DNA of 64,000 nucleotides. Source: Roseovarius sp. 217. Lineage in GTDB: Bacteria > Pseudomonadota > Alphaproteobacteria > Rhodobacterales > Rhodobacteraceae. The notes beneath the pieces were generated by a model, which was not told the origin of the DNA, did no database searches, and was given only the letters and a program-made list of their open reading frames with translations. The stretch spans positions 1,330,933 through 1,394,932 of the forward strand of contig NZ_CH902584.1 of assembly GCF_000152845.1 (NCBI RefSeq), written 5' to 3'. The position numbers were made by a program, and so were the translations under genes. Shown one piece after another: positions 28,061-39,666 of this stretch. Numbering within the stretch: position 1 is the first letter of the stretch; each line of letters starts with the position of its first letter.

Positions 28061-29245
28061 ATGGACGCACTGAGCTGGAGCGACATCATCCTGCGCATGC
28101 TGGAGCAGTTCACGCCAGTCTGGATCGCATTGATCGTGACCTTTGTCCTGTCATTCTCGTTCAAGCGGCATCTGGGCCTTTATGGCAAGCTGTTTGACAG
28201 CCCGATTGGGATGGTGGGCTATGCGATGGTGATGTTCTGGGTGTTCACCGGGGTTTTCGGCGGTGGCTTCGACATGATCGTGACGCATGACGTTCTGGCG
28301 CAATCCGCTCCGATGAAGAACAAGGGGCCGGGCACGGCCTTTACTCAGCTGATGGGCACGCCGGACCCGAATGCCTATCCCTATTACCTGCTGGGCGGGG
28401 ATAACCTCGGGCGGGATGTGTTCAGCCGGATGGTGGTCGGCGCATGGGAGGTGATCAAGATTGCCCCCTTTGCCAGCCTCTTTGCCTTTATGGTCGGGAT
28501 CACGCTGGGGCTGCCTGCGGGCTATTACGGCGGCAAACTGGATACGTTCCTTTCGTTTCTCGCCAATCTGATCCTCGCCTTTCCGGTGATCCTGCTGTTT
28601 TATCTGCTGGTCACGCCCGAGATCGTTCTGACGGGAATTCCTGTCTATATGGCGGCGGTGCTGTTTCTCTTTCCCATCGTGTTTCTGGTGCTGCTCTGGA
28701 ACTCGCGCTATCACACGCAGCCGTCGCGGCGGAATGTCTATGTGGGGATCACGCTGGTGATCGGTCTCTGGCTTTATCTCGGGATTGCCTGGGATGCCGA
28801 CCCGCTGGGACTGGTCAGTTTTCCGCCGAATCTGCTGGTGGTGTTCGTGGCGGTTGTGTTCGTCAATTCGCCCACGGTGTTCCGGATCGTGCGCGGTCTG
28901 ACCATGGACATCAAGACGCGCGACTATGTGGCCGCGGCACAGACGCGGGGTGAGCGGCCGTGGTATATCATGCTCTGGGAAATCCTGCCCAATGCGCGCG
29001 GGCCGCTCTTGGTCGATTTCTGCCTGCGGATTGGCTATACGACGATCCTTTTGGGCACATTGGGGTTCTTTGGTCTGGGCCTCAGCCCCGAGAGCCCGGA
29101 TTGGGGCAGCACCATCAATGACGGGCGCAAATTGCTGACGATGTATCTACATCCCGCTCTGCCGCCGGCCTTTGCGCTGTTGTCTTTGGTTCTGGGGCTC
29201 AACCTGTTGGCGGATGGGCTGCGCGAAGAAAGCCTGCGCGATTGA
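28061..29245 (+). CDS. Peptide-type ABC transporter permease (DppC/OppC family)
   Basis: 394-residue partner permease, 17 bp downstream of the DppB-like gene with AAAGGAGG ahead. Longer than typical DppC: an N-terminal helix, a periplasmic region, and the transport domain with EAA-type loop AAAQTRGERPWYIMLWEILPNARGPLLVDF. LGLSPESPDWGSTINDGR near the C-terminus is a conserved DppC block. Substrate inferred to be oligopeptide or a related amino compound by family. Confidence 0.92.
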   Translation: MDALSWSDIILRMLEQFTPVWIALIVTFVLSFSFKRHLGLYGKLFDSPIGMVGYAMVMFWVFTGVFGGGFDMIVTHDVLAQSAPMKNKGPGTAFTQLMGTPDPNAYPYYLLGGDNLGRDVFSRMVVGAWEVIKIAPFASLFAFMVGITLGLPAGYYGGKLDTFLSFLANLILAFPVILLFYLLVTPEIVLTGIPVYMAAVLFLFPIVFLVLLWNSRYHTQPSRRNVYVGITLVIGLWLYLGIAWDADPLGLVSFPPNLLVVFVAVVFVNSPTVFRIVRGLTMDIKTRDYVAAAQTRGERPWYIMLWEILPNARGPLLVDFCLRIGYTTILLGTLGFFGLGLSPESPDWGSTINDGRKLLTMYLHPALPPAFALLSLVLGLNLLADGLREESLRD

Positions 29246-29315
29246 CGAGTCGAAGATGAGTATTTGAAGAACGATGAAAGAGGGCGGCAGCGCCCCGGTG
29301 ACAAGGGAGATGGAC

Positions 29316-31403
29316 ATGGCCAAGCTGGACTATGACGGGCCGATCCTCGAGATCGAGAACCTGTCGATTTCCTTTTTCACCCGGCTGCGGGAGATTCCGG
29401 CGGTGATGGATTTCTCTGTCACGGTGCAACCCGGCGAGGCGGTGGGCCTTGTGGGCGAATCCGGCTGTGGCAAATCCACGGTGGCGTTGGGCGTGATGCG
29501 CGATCTCGGCGTCAATGGTCGTATCGTCGGCGGAACGGTGCGGTTCAAGGGCCGCGATCTGGGCGATATGAGTGCTGCCGAACTGCGCGACATTCGCGGC
29601 AACGAGATCGCGATGATCTATCAGGAGCCGATGGCGAGCCTGAACCCGGCCATGCGGATCGGCAAACAGCTGATCGAAGTGCCGATGATCCACGAGGGGA
29701 TTTCCGAGGCCGAAGCCCTAGCGCGGGCGCTGGAGGTGGTGCGCGATGTGAAGCTGCCCGATCCCGAGCGGATCATGCGCAGCTATCCGCATCAGTTGAG
29801 CGGTGGGCAGCAGCAGCGGATCGTGATTGCGATGGCGCTGATGTCTAAGCCGTCGCTGCTCATTCTGGATGAGCCGACGACCGCGCTTGATGTGACGGTC
29901 GAAGCGGCGGTGGTGGAGCTGGTCAAGGATCTGGGCAAGAAATACGGCACGTCGATGCTGTTCATCAGCCACAACCTTGGCCTTGTGCTGGAGACCTGCG
30001 ACCGGATTTGCGTGATGTATTCCGGTGAGGCGGTCGAGACCGGCAGTATTCGGGACGTGTTCGACAAGATGCAGCATCCCTATACGCAGGCGCTGTTTCG
30101 GTCGATCCCCCTGCCCGGAGCGGATAAGAACACGCGGCCCTTGAAGGCCATTCCGGGAAATTTTCCATTGCCGCATGAGCGCCCGGACGGCTGTAACTTC
30201 GGGCCACGTTGCGATTATTTCAGGGCGGGGCTCTGCGACAAGTTTGACATTCCCATGGTTGGGATCAAGGGCGATGATCGCCACTTTACCCGCTGTTTGC
30301 GGATTGACGAGATTGATTGGCATGCGCCTATGGAGGCCATGGCACAGCACGAGGCGACCGTGCCGGGCAAGGTCGTGCTCAAGATGGAGAACCTCAAGAA
30401 ATACTATGAGGTGGCCGCGAATGCGCTCTTTGGGGGGAGCAGCGGCAAAAAGGTGGTCAAGGCCAATGAAACGCTGAGTTTCGAGGCGCGCGAGAGCGAG
30501 ACTCTGGCGATTGTGGGCGAGTCGGGCTGTGGTAAATCCACCTTTGCCAAGGTGCTGATGGGGTTGGAGACCGCGACCGAGGGGCAAATCCTGCTCGATA
30601 ACCGCAATATCGAGCAGGTGCCGATCGAGAAGCGCGATACGCAGACGGTGGCCGATGTGCAGATGGTGTTTCAGAACCCGTTCGACACGCTCAACCCGTC
30701 GATGACGGTGGGTCGTCAGATCATCCGCGCGCTGGAGGTGTTTGGCATTGGCGACACGGATCAGGCGCGGCGGGACGAGATGCTGCGCCTGCTGGATCTG
30801 GTCAAGCTGCCGCGTGAATTTGCCGAGCGGATGCCACGGCAATTGTCGGGCGGGCAGAAACAGCGGGTGGGCATTGCCCGCGCCTTTGCCGGGGGCGCGC
30901 GGATTGTGGTGGCTGACGAGCCGGTTTCGGCGCTGGATGTGAGCGTGCAGGCGGCGGTGACGGATCTCTTGATGGAGATTCAGCGCAAGCAGAAGACGAC
31001 ATTGTTGTTTATCAGCCATGATCTGAGCATCGTGCGCTATCTCAGCGACCGGGTGATGGTGATGTATCTGGGGCATGTGGTGGAACTGGGCACGACCGAA
31101 CAGGTCTTTGCCCCGCCTTATCATCCCTATACCGAGGCGCTGCTATCGGCGGTGCCGATTGCCGATACGCGGATCACCAAGAAACATATCGTGCTGGAAG
31201 GCGATGTGCCCTCGGCGATGAACCCGCCACCCGGCTGCCCGTTCCAGACGCGGTGCCGTTGGAAAGCGCAGGTGCCGGGGGGGCTGTGTGAGCGCGAGGT
31301 GCCGCCGGTGCGCGAGTTGGTGCCGGGGCATCAGGTGAAGTGCCACCTGTCGCAAGAGATGTTCGACCGGATGGAGCCGGTGATCACCGTTGCGGCGGAG
31401 TGA
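29316..31403 (+). CDS. ABC transporter ATPase, fused DppD-DppF type
   Basis: 695-residue protein with two complete ATPase units. Unit 1 has Walker A GESGCGKSTVALG, signature LSGGQQQR and Walker B LLILDEPT; unit 2 has GESGCGKSTFAKV, LSGGQKQR and IVVADEPV. Each unit ends with an oligopeptide-transporter C-terminal cysteine cluster (CNFGPRCDYF and CPFQTRCRWK). It energises the two upstream permeases. ATG at 29316 has AAGGGAG six bases upstream. The gene is preceded by a copy of the recurring GAGTATTT-GATGAAAG motif. Confidence 0.94.
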   Translation: MAKLDYDGPILEIENLSISFFTRLREIPAVMDFSVTVQPGEAVGLVGESGCGKSTVALGVMRDLGVNGRIVGGTVRFKGRDLGDMSAAELRDIRGNEIAMIYQEPMASLNPAMRIGKQLIEVPMIHEGISEAEALARALEVVRDVKLPDPERIMRSYPHQLSGGQQQRIVIAMALMSKPSLLILDEPTTALDVTVEAAVVELVKDLGKKYGTSMLFISHNLGLVLETCDRICVMYSGEAVETGSIRDVFDKMQHPYTQALFRSIPLPGADKNTRPLKAIPGNFPLPHERPDGCNFGPRCDYFRAGLCDKFDIPMVGIKGDDRHFTRCLRIDEIDWHAPMEAMAQHEATVPGKVVLKMENLKKYYEVAANALFGGSSGKKVVKANETLSFEARESETLAIVGESGCGKSTFAKVLMGLETATEGQILLDNRNIEQVPIEKRDTQTVADVQMVFQNPFDTLNPSMTVGRQIIRALEVFGIGDTDQARRDEMLRLLDLVKLPREFAERMPRQLSGGQKQRVGIARAFAGGARIVVADEPVSALDVSVQAAVTDLLMEIQRKQKTTLLFISHDLSIVRYLSDRVMVMYLGHVVELGTTEQVFAPPYHPYTEALLSAVPIADTRITKKHIVLEGDVPSAMNPPPGCPFQTRCRWKAQVPGGLCEREVPPVRELVPGHQVKCHLSQEMFDRMEPVITVAAE

Positions 31404-31428
31404 GGGGGCGACTGCCTGTGTCGCCCCC
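31404..31428. terminator. Bidirectional hairpin between ATPase and mcl1
   Basis: GGGGGCGAC (31404-31412) pairs perfectly with GTCGCCCCC (31420-31428), loop of seven. It sits between two convergent stops (31403 and 31436) and can serve both strands. T-runs are weak. Confidence 0.65.
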
Positions 31429-31435
31429 GTTCGGA

Positions 31436-32395
31436 TTACTGCCCCGCGATCATCTCGGACTGTTTGACGATCACCTCGGCCTGTTTGATCGAGGCGATGT
31501 CGACCAAGCGGCCCTTGTAGGTGGTAGCGCCTTCGCCGCGCGACTTGGCCTCTTCCATCGCAGCCAGAATTTCGCGGGCTTCTTGCACAGCGGCGTCGGA
31601 GGGCGTGAAAATCTCATTGGCGATGGCAATCTGCTTGGGGTGGATGGCCCATTTACCAACCATGCCAAGGGTGGCCGACCGGCGCGCCTGCGCGCGAAAA
31701 CCCTCGTCATCCGAGAAATCGCCAAACGGGCCGTCCACCGGCAAGAGACCATGGGTGCGACAGGCGGCGACGATGGCGGTCTGTGCCCAATGCCACGGGT
31801 CTGACCAATAGCGCTGACCCTCGCGCAGCATATAGTAATCCTCTTGCGTGCCGCCGATGCCGGTGGTCTGCATTCCCATGGAGGCGGCAAAATCGGCGGC
31901 GCCAAGGCTCATCGCCTGAAGTCGGGGCGAGGCGGAGGCGATGTCCTCGACATGGGCGATACCAGCGGCGGATTCGATGATGACCTCGAAGGAGATCCGC
32001 TTGGCGCGGCCCTTGGCGGCCTCGATGGCGGTGACGAGCGCATCAACGGCATAGATGTCCGCGCCGCAGCCGACCTTGGGGATCATGATCTGATCAAGCC
32101 GGTCGCCTGCCTGTTCCAAGAGGTCCACGACATCGCGATACCAGAAGGGGGAATCGAGGCTGTTGATGCGGACAGAGAGGTATTTCTTGCCCCAATCGAC
32201 GGTATTGATCGCCTGAATGGTGTTCTGGCGGGCGATGCCCTTGTCGGTGAGCGCGACGGAATCTTCGAGGTCGATATTGATCACATCAGCGGCGCTGGCC
32301 GCCATTTTCTCGAAGAGTTTGGTGTTGGAGCCGGGGCCGAAGAGCTGGCAGCGGTTGGGACGTGCGGGCGGGGTCGGTTGCAGGCGAAAGCTCAT
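31436..32395 (-). CDS. mcl1: L-malyl-CoA/beta-methylmalyl-CoA lyase
   Basis: CitE/HpcH-family lyase of 319 residues that cleaves malyl-CoA and beta-methylmalyl-CoA to glyoxylate plus acetyl- or propionyl-CoA in the ethylmalonyl-CoA pathway. Metal-binding Glu and Asp are in VINIDLEDSV and EVIIESAAGI/MSLGAADFAAS. QLFGPGSNTKLFEKM at the N-terminus and KWAIHPKQIAIANEIF are closely like Rhodobacter Mcl1. It is convergent with the transporter operon and divergent from dgcN. Confidence 0.92.
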   Translation of the reverse strand: MSFRLQPTPPARPNRCQLFGPGSNTKLFEKMAASAADVINIDLEDSVALTDKGIARQNTIQAINTVDWGKKYLSVRINSLDSPFWYRDVVDLLEQAGDRLDQIMIPKVGCGADIYAVDALVTAIEAAKGRAKRISFEVIIESAAGIAHVEDIASASPRLQAMSLGAADFAASMGMQTTGIGGTQEDYYMLREGQRYWSDPWHWAQTAIVAACRTHGLLPVDGPFGDFSDDEGFRAQARRSATLGMVGKWAIHPKQIAIANEIFTPSDAAVQEAREILAAMEEAKSRGEGATTYKGRLVDIASIKQAEVIVKQSEMIAGQ

Positions 32396-32524
32396 GATCT
32401 GGCGGCTCCGTTCAATAAGGAAATTGCGGGATTGTCGCGTTTGTGGTTATGAAATTGCGCGGGGCTCTGCAAGGCAGATTTCCCCTGCGTCTTGCTTGGG
32501 CAGTGAATGTGCGGAGTGAAGAAA

Positions 32525-32555
32525 ATTCGATGAATATTATAAATATTCGAAGAAT
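32525..32555. promoter_or_regulatory. 31-bp AT-rich palindrome upstream of dgcN
   Basis: ATTCGATGAATATT (32525-32538), spacer ATA, then AATATTCGAAGAAT (32542-32555): 14-base arms with 11 complementary positions and a perfect GAATATT/AATATTC core. It lies in the divergent spacer between mcl1 and dgcN, about 97 bp ahead of the dgcN start. It is a candidate operator; D-glutamate genes in other bacteria have a LysR-type regulator (DgcR), not seen in this window. Confidence 0.5.
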
Positions 32556-32651
32556 GATGTGTAAATTGTGAGTTAGACATGAAATCAAACAGCAAATCGC
32601 GGGCATTTCATAGGAACTTTCCAGTCAAACGCCATTGAGTGAGGACGCGCC

Positions 32652-33653
32652 ATGATCGAGACCCCCTATCTATTGTTTCTGGGCGATGCGCCCGACATGC
32701 TGGCGGCGAAGGTCGCTATTGGCATCCGTGACTGGCGGCCCGAGAATGCCGTGGGTCAGTTACGTTTGCCCGGTTGCGGCGCCGATCTGGGCCTGCCTGA
32801 GATGACGCTGGCCGAGGCCAAGGCGGCAGGGGTCAAGACTGTGGTGATTGGTGTGGCCAACCGGGGCGGGGTGATCAGCCAGGAGTGGAAGAAGGTGCTG
32901 GTTGCGGCGTTGGAAGAGGGGTTCGATCTGGCGTCAGGCTTGCACAACCTCTTGCGCGAGGAGGCGGATTTGCGCGCGGTCGCCGAGGCAACGGGCCGCA
33001 AGCTGCATGATGTGCGGGTGCCGTCGGTCAAATATCCCATCGCGGATGGCAAGAAGCGGACCGGCAAACGCTGTCTGGCGGTGGGCACGGATTGCTCTGT
33101 GGGTAAGATGTATACCGCCATGGCGATGGAGCGCGAGATGCACGCCAAGGGGATGAAGGCCACGTTCCGGGCGACCGGGCAGACGGGGATTCTGATCACC
33201 GGCGATGGCGTGCCGCTCGATGCGGTGATCGCGGATTTCATGGCCGGGTCGGTGGAATGGCTGACGCCGGATAACGACCCGGATCATTGGGATTTGATCG
33301 AGGGGCAAGGCAGCTTGTTCCATGTGTCCTTTTCCGGGGTCACGATGGCGTTGATCCATGGTGGGCAACCCGACGCGCTGATCCTGAGCCACGAGCCGAC
33401 ACGGGTGCATATGCGCGGATTGCCCGAGTATACCCCGCCGACGCTGGAGGCGTTGCGCGATATGGTTCTGCCGATTGCACGGATCGCCAATCCGGCCTGT
33501 CAGGTTGTCGGGGTGTCCGTCAATACGCAGCATATGACCGAGGATGCGGCGCGTGCCTATCTGGCAAAGGTCGAGACGGAGATGGGATTGCCTGCGACCG
33601 ATCCCTACCGTTTTGGAGCCGAAAAGCTGGTGGCTGCTCTGGCGGCGATTTGA
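32652..33653 (+). CDS. dgcN: DgcN: D-glutamate N-acetyltransferase (DUF1611)
   Basis: 333-residue DUF1611 protein. In the marine D-glutamate pathway DgcN acetylates D-glutamate to N-acetyl-D-glutamate. The C-terminal P-loop domain shows CLAVGTDCSVGKMYTAMAM near residue 147 and ATGQTGILITGDGVPLDAVIADF after it; the N-terminal domain has the typical GVANRGG segment. The dgcA gene follows 30 bp later, the known pairing. ATG at 32652 is preceded by GTGAGGA. The assignment rests on family and neighbour, not on activity. Confidence 0.88.
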   Translation: MIETPYLLFLGDAPDMLAAKVAIGIRDWRPENAVGQLRLPGCGADLGLPEMTLAEAKAAGVKTVVIGVANRGGVISQEWKKVLVAALEEGFDLASGLHNLLREEADLRAVAEATGRKLHDVRVPSVKYPIADGKKRTGKRCLAVGTDCSVGKMYTAMAMEREMHAKGMKATFRATGQTGILITGDGVPLDAVIADFMAGSVEWLTPDNDPDHWDLIEGQGSLFHVSFSGVTMALIHGGQPDALILSHEPTRVHMRGLPEYTPPTLEALRDMVLPIARIANPACQVVGVSVNTQHMTEDAARAYLAKVETEMGLPATDPYRFGAEKLVAALAAI

Positions 33654-33683
33654 GTATTTTAGGCAAGATGAAAGGGGGCGCCT

Positions 33684-34649
33684 GTGCAGATTGATGTAAC
33701 GCGGGATGTGTTCCGGCTGGCGCAGGTGTTTACCATCAGCCGGGGATCACGGACCGAGGCCAAGGTCTTGACCGTGCGGATCACCCAAGGCGGTGTGACC
33801 GGCTGGGGTGAATGCGTGCCCTATGCGCGCTATGATGAAACGCTCGAGAGCGTAACCGCGCAGATCGAAGGACTGCCAGCGGAATTAACGCGGGCCGCGC
33901 TCTATGACTTGCTACCGGCTGGTGCGGCGCGGAATGCGGTGGATTGCGCGCTCTGGGATCTGGAGGCGAAGCGCGCGGGGCGTCGTGTTTGGGATCTGGC
34001 GGGGTTGCCTGTGCCGGGGCCAGAGATCACGGCCTATACGCTGTCGCTTGATACGCCAGAGGCGATGCAAGCACAGGCCGAGATACATGCGCATCGCCCG
34101 ATGCTCAAGATCAAGCTGGGCACGCCGGATGACATGCCACGGCTCGAGGCGGTGCGGCGGGGCGCGCCGGAGGCAAAGATCATTGTGGATGCCAACGAGG
34201 GGTGGAGCGCCGAGGTCTATGCCGATTTGGCACCGCATCTGGTGCGGCTTGGCGTGGCCTTGGTCGAACAACCGCTGCCCGCCGGGGATGACGCGGCGCT
34301 GATCGGCATGGCGCGCCCGGTGCCGGTCTGTGCCGATGAATCCTGCCATGATCGGGGCAGTTTGCCGGGATTGAAGGGCAAATATGACGTGGTCAATATC
34401 AAGCTGGACAAAACTGGCGGTCTGACCGAGGCGCTGGCCCTGCGGGAGGCCGCATTGACCGAGGGCTATGGGATCATGGTCGGCTGCATGGTCGGCAGCT
34501 CGCTTGCGATGGCGCCTGCGGTGCTTGTGGCACAGGGCGCGATGGTGACAGACCTTGACGGGCCGCTGCTTCTGGCCGAAGACCGCGAGGACGCTTTGAT
34601 TTTCGATGCCGCAGGCGTACATCCGCCGCGGCCCGAGTTATGGGGATGA
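33684..34649 (+). CDS. dgcA: DgcA: N-acetyl-D-glutamate racemase (enolase superfamily)
   Basis: 321-residue enolase-superfamily protein related to dipeptide epimerases. It carries the two catalytic lysines of that subgroup: LKIKLG (near residue 137) and VNIKLDKTGG (near 240), and metal ligands Asp/Glu/Asp in IIVDANEGW, ALVEQPL and CADESCHD. In the DgcN-DgcA route it converts N-acetyl-D-glutamate to the L form. The start is GTG with AAAGGGGG ahead. Its TGA is followed within 5 bp by the transaminase start. Confidence 0.88.
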   Translation: MQIDVTRDVFRLAQVFTISRGSRTEAKVLTVRITQGGVTGWGECVPYARYDETLESVTAQIEGLPAELTRAALYDLLPAGAARNAVDCALWDLEAKRAGRRVWDLAGLPVPGPEITAYTLSLDTPEAMQAQAEIHAHRPMLKIKLGTPDDMPRLEAVRRGAPEAKIIVDANEGWSAEVYADLAPHLVRLGVALVEQPLPAGDDAALIGMARPVPVCADESCHDRGSLPGLKGKYDVVNIKLDKTGGLTEALALREAALTEGYGIMVGCMVGSSLAMAPAVLVAQGAMVTDLDGPLLLAEDREDALIFDAAGVHPPRPELWG

Positions 34650-34653
34650 GACC

Positions 34654-35514
34654 ATGCGCACTGTCTATGTAAACGGCGAGTATCTGCCGGAAACCGAGGC
34701 CACCGTTTCGATTTTCGACCGGGGGTTCCTGATGGCCGATGGCGTTTACGAGGTGACAAGCGTGCTGGGGGGCAAGCTGATTGATTTCGGCGGGCATCTG
34801 GCGCGGCTGGAACGGTCGCTGAGCGAGCTCGACATCAAGAAACCGGCGGCGTTTGGAGATCTGCTGGAAATCCACCGCGAATTGGTGCGGGCGAATGATA
34901 TCGTCGATGGTCTGGTGTATCTTCAGGTCACGCGCGGCAGCGATGGCGACCGTGATTTCGTCTTTCCTGATGCAGAAACCACAGAGCCGACATTGGTGTT
35001 GTTCACCCAGTCCAAACCCGGTTTGGCGGCTAATCCGGTTGCCAAAAAAGGCATCAAGATCATCAGCATAGAGGATATTCGCTGGGGTCGGCGGGATATC
35101 AAGACGGTGCAGCTCTTGTATCCGTCGATGGGCAAGATGATGGCCAAGAAGGCCGGCTGCGATGACGCCTGGATGGTCGAAGACGGCCATGTGACCGAGG
35201 GCACCAGCAACAATGCCTATATCGTCAAAGGCAACCGGATCATCACGCGGCAGTTGTCGAATGACATCCTGCACGGGATCACCCGTGCCGCCGTGCTGCG
35301 CTTTGCCCGTGAGGCGCAGATGGAGGTTGAGGAGCGCGCCTTTACGATTGATGAGGCCAAGGATGCCGATGAAGCGTTCGTGACTTCGGCGAGCGCGTTT
35401 GTCATGCCGGTGGTCGAGATTGACGGGGTCGCCCTTGGGGGCGGTGTGCCGGGCCGGGTTGCGGCGCGGTTGCGGGAAATTTATCTGGACGAGAGCCTGA
35501 AAGCGGCGGTCTGA
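34654..35514 (+). CDS. D-amino-acid transaminase (fold IV)
   Basis: 286-residue class IV aminotransferase. The PLP lysine is in RRDIKTVQLL, a spacing typical of D-amino acid transaminases rather than BCAT, and EGTSNNAYIV holds the phosphate and pyridine contacts. The N-terminus ATVSIFDRGFLMADGVYEV is a further fold IV block. It exchanges amino groups between D-alanine/D-glutamate and 2-oxo acids. It directly follows dgcA, supporting a D-amino-acid catabolic operon. Confidence 0.9.
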   Translation: MRTVYVNGEYLPETEATVSIFDRGFLMADGVYEVTSVLGGKLIDFGGHLARLERSLSELDIKKPAAFGDLLEIHRELVRANDIVDGLVYLQVTRGSDGDRDFVFPDAETTEPTLVLFTQSKPGLAANPVAKKGIKIISIEDIRWGRRDIKTVQLLYPSMGKMMAKKAGCDDAWMVEDGHVTEGTSNNAYIVKGNRIITRQLSNDILHGITRAAVLRFAREAQMEVEERAFTIDEAKDADEAFVTSASAFVMPVVEIDGVALGGGVPGRVAARLREIYLDESLKAAV

Positions 35515-35610
35515 GCCGCGCATTTCTGCACAGAATATGGGCGGAATCGGGGAATTGAGTGCGGGGGGCGTTGAGGCCATTCTAGGGGAAACCTGAGATT
35601 GGAGCCGCAA

Positions 35611-36102
35611 ATGACCCCCGTTCATCCGCAAGCCCGCATCGGCCATGTGCATCTGAAAGTGGCCGATCTTGACCGCGCCATCGGATTCTACTCCGGTGTC
35701 CTAGGCTTTGAATTACAACAGAAATTTGGCACTCGAGCGGCGTTTCTGTCGGCTGGCGGCTATCACCATCACCTTGGCTTGAACACTTGGGAGAGCCTCG
35801 GCGGGAGGCCTGCGCCCAAGGGTCATACCGGCCTCTATCACACCGCGTTTCTCTATCCGGACCGGGCGCAGTTGGCGGATGCGCTGCGGCGGGTGATCAA
35901 GGCTGGGATTTCGATCGAGGGGGCGGCAGATCATGGGGTGAGTGAGGCGATTTATGTGAGTGATCCGGATGGGAATGGTGTGGAGCTATACTGCGACCGC
36001 CCCGAATCCGAATGGCCGCGGGATGCCGCGGGTAATCTGGCGATGGGCAATGATCCCATTGATTTGAATGAACTTTTGTCGCATGCCCCGGCAGAGGGCT
36101 AG
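35611..36102 (+). CDS. VOC-superfamily (glyoxalase/dioxygenase-like) protein
   Basis: 163-residue metal-dependent VOC protein. IGHVHLKVADLDRAIGFYSGVLGFEL is the first beta-alpha-beta unit with a metal-binding His; HTGLYHTAFLYPDR and DPDGNGVELYCDRP supply the other ligands (His, Glu). The pattern is like catechol-2,3-dioxygenase-type members, yet the substrate is open. ATG at 35611 follows GGAG by six bases. Confidence 0.85.
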   Translation: MTPVHPQARIGHVHLKVADLDRAIGFYSGVLGFELQQKFGTRAAFLSAGGYHHHLGLNTWESLGGRPAPKGHTGLYHTAFLYPDRAQLADALRRVIKAGISIEGAADHGVSEAIYVSDPDGNGVELYCDRPESEWPRDAAGNLAMGNDPIDLNELLSHAPAEG

Positions 36103-36158
36103 ACGATCCGGCGCGCAGAGCCTAGGCTAGTCTCATCGCATCAGGAGAGGGCGCGCAG

Positions 36159-37022
36159 ATGGCGACGGGCATAAATATTCGCACATATTTCAATGGCTTA
36201 TGGCATGATGGCGACCCGGCGGTGATCCGGGCGGCGGATCATGGGGCATGGTTGGGCACTACGGTGTTTGACGGGGCACGATATGTTGATGGAATTGCCC
36301 CGGATATCGCTAAACATTGTAGTCGGGTGAATGCCTCGGCCAATGCATTGATGATCACGCCGACGGTTGACCCACAAGATATGGTAGAGATCATCTGGGA
36401 GGGGTTGAAGGCCTATCCCAAGGAGGCCGCGATCTATATCCGGCCAATGTATTGGGCGCTGGAGGGCGGCGATCTGGGAATTGTACCCAAGGAAGGCGCC
36501 ACGGGGTTTGCCATCAGCCTTGAGGAAATCCCGATGCCACCGCAGGGATTCAGCACGACGCTGTGCCGGACCCGGTTTCGACGCCCGGTGCTGGAGGATG
36601 CGGTGGTCAATGCCAAGGCGGGCTGCCTCTATCCCAATAACGCACGGATGCTGAAAGAGGCGCGAAACAAGGGGTTTGGCAATGCTCTGGTGGCGGATGC
36701 GCTGGGCAACGTGGCCGAAACCGCGACCGCCAATGTCTTTGCTGTCAAGGATGGCGAGGTGTTCACGCCGATCCCCAATGGCACGTTTCTGGCGGGGATC
36801 ACGCGGGCGCGGCATATCGAGAATATGCGTCGGGCGGGCATGCCGGTGCATGAGACCGTGATGACATTTGACGATTTCCACGTGGCGGATGAGGTGTTTC
36901 TGTCCGGAAACCTGATGAAAGTGACGCCGATCTCGGCCTTTGAGGATACTAAATATAGTCTCGGCCCGGTAACGGAACGCGTGCGGGAATTATACTGGGA
37001 CTGGGCGCATTCCGCCAACTGA
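36159..37022 (+). CDS. ilvE: Branched-chain amino acid aminotransferase
   Basis: 287-residue fold IV aminotransferase for leucine, isoleucine and valine synthesis or breakdown. The PLP lysine is in VVNAKAGCLYPNN, and VAETATANVFAVKDGEVFTP contains the conserved Glu. AAIYIRPMYWALEGG marks the substrate pocket. Slightly shorter than E. coli IlvE, and of the type paired with an additional classic IlvE in roseobacters, so transaminase specificity could differ. GGAGAGGGCGC precedes the ATG. Confidence 0.85.
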   Translation: MATGINIRTYFNGLWHDGDPAVIRAADHGAWLGTTVFDGARYVDGIAPDIAKHCSRVNASANALMITPTVDPQDMVEIIWEGLKAYPKEAAIYIRPMYWALEGGDLGIVPKEGATGFAISLEEIPMPPQGFSTTLCRTRFRRPVLEDAVVNAKAGCLYPNNARMLKEARNKGFGNALVADALGNVAETATANVFAVKDGEVFTPIPNGTFLAGITRARHIENMRRAGMPVHETVMTFDDFHVADEVFLSGNLMKVTPISAFEDTKYSLGPVTERVRELYWDWAHSAN

Positions 37023-37028
37023 GCGGGA

Positions 37029-37069
37029 TGTGTACAGGCTGTACGTTTCGTACGCGCAGTCTGTACACA
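37029..37069. repeat. Nested inverted repeat between ilvE and gyrB
   Basis: Outer perfect arms TGTGTACAG/CTGTACACA (37029-37037, 37061-37069) enclose inner arms GTACG/CGTAC (37041-37045, 37049-37053). It lies seven bases after the ilvE stop and before the convergent gyrB end; possibly a bidirectional terminator without T-run. Confidence 0.5.
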
Positions 37070-37159
37070 AGGTGAAGCTCTGATTTCTTTTCAGAGTCGC
37101 ATCTCCGCCTGAGCGGGGATGAGACAGTGTTTTGAGGCCAGATTGCCCCCCTATCCCGA

Positions 37160-39601
<2,442 letters not shown>

Positions 39602-39666
39602 TCATTTTATACGAGCTATGGGGGGGAATGTCACGTCATTCCCCCATATTTTGCGGTTCTGGGCCG

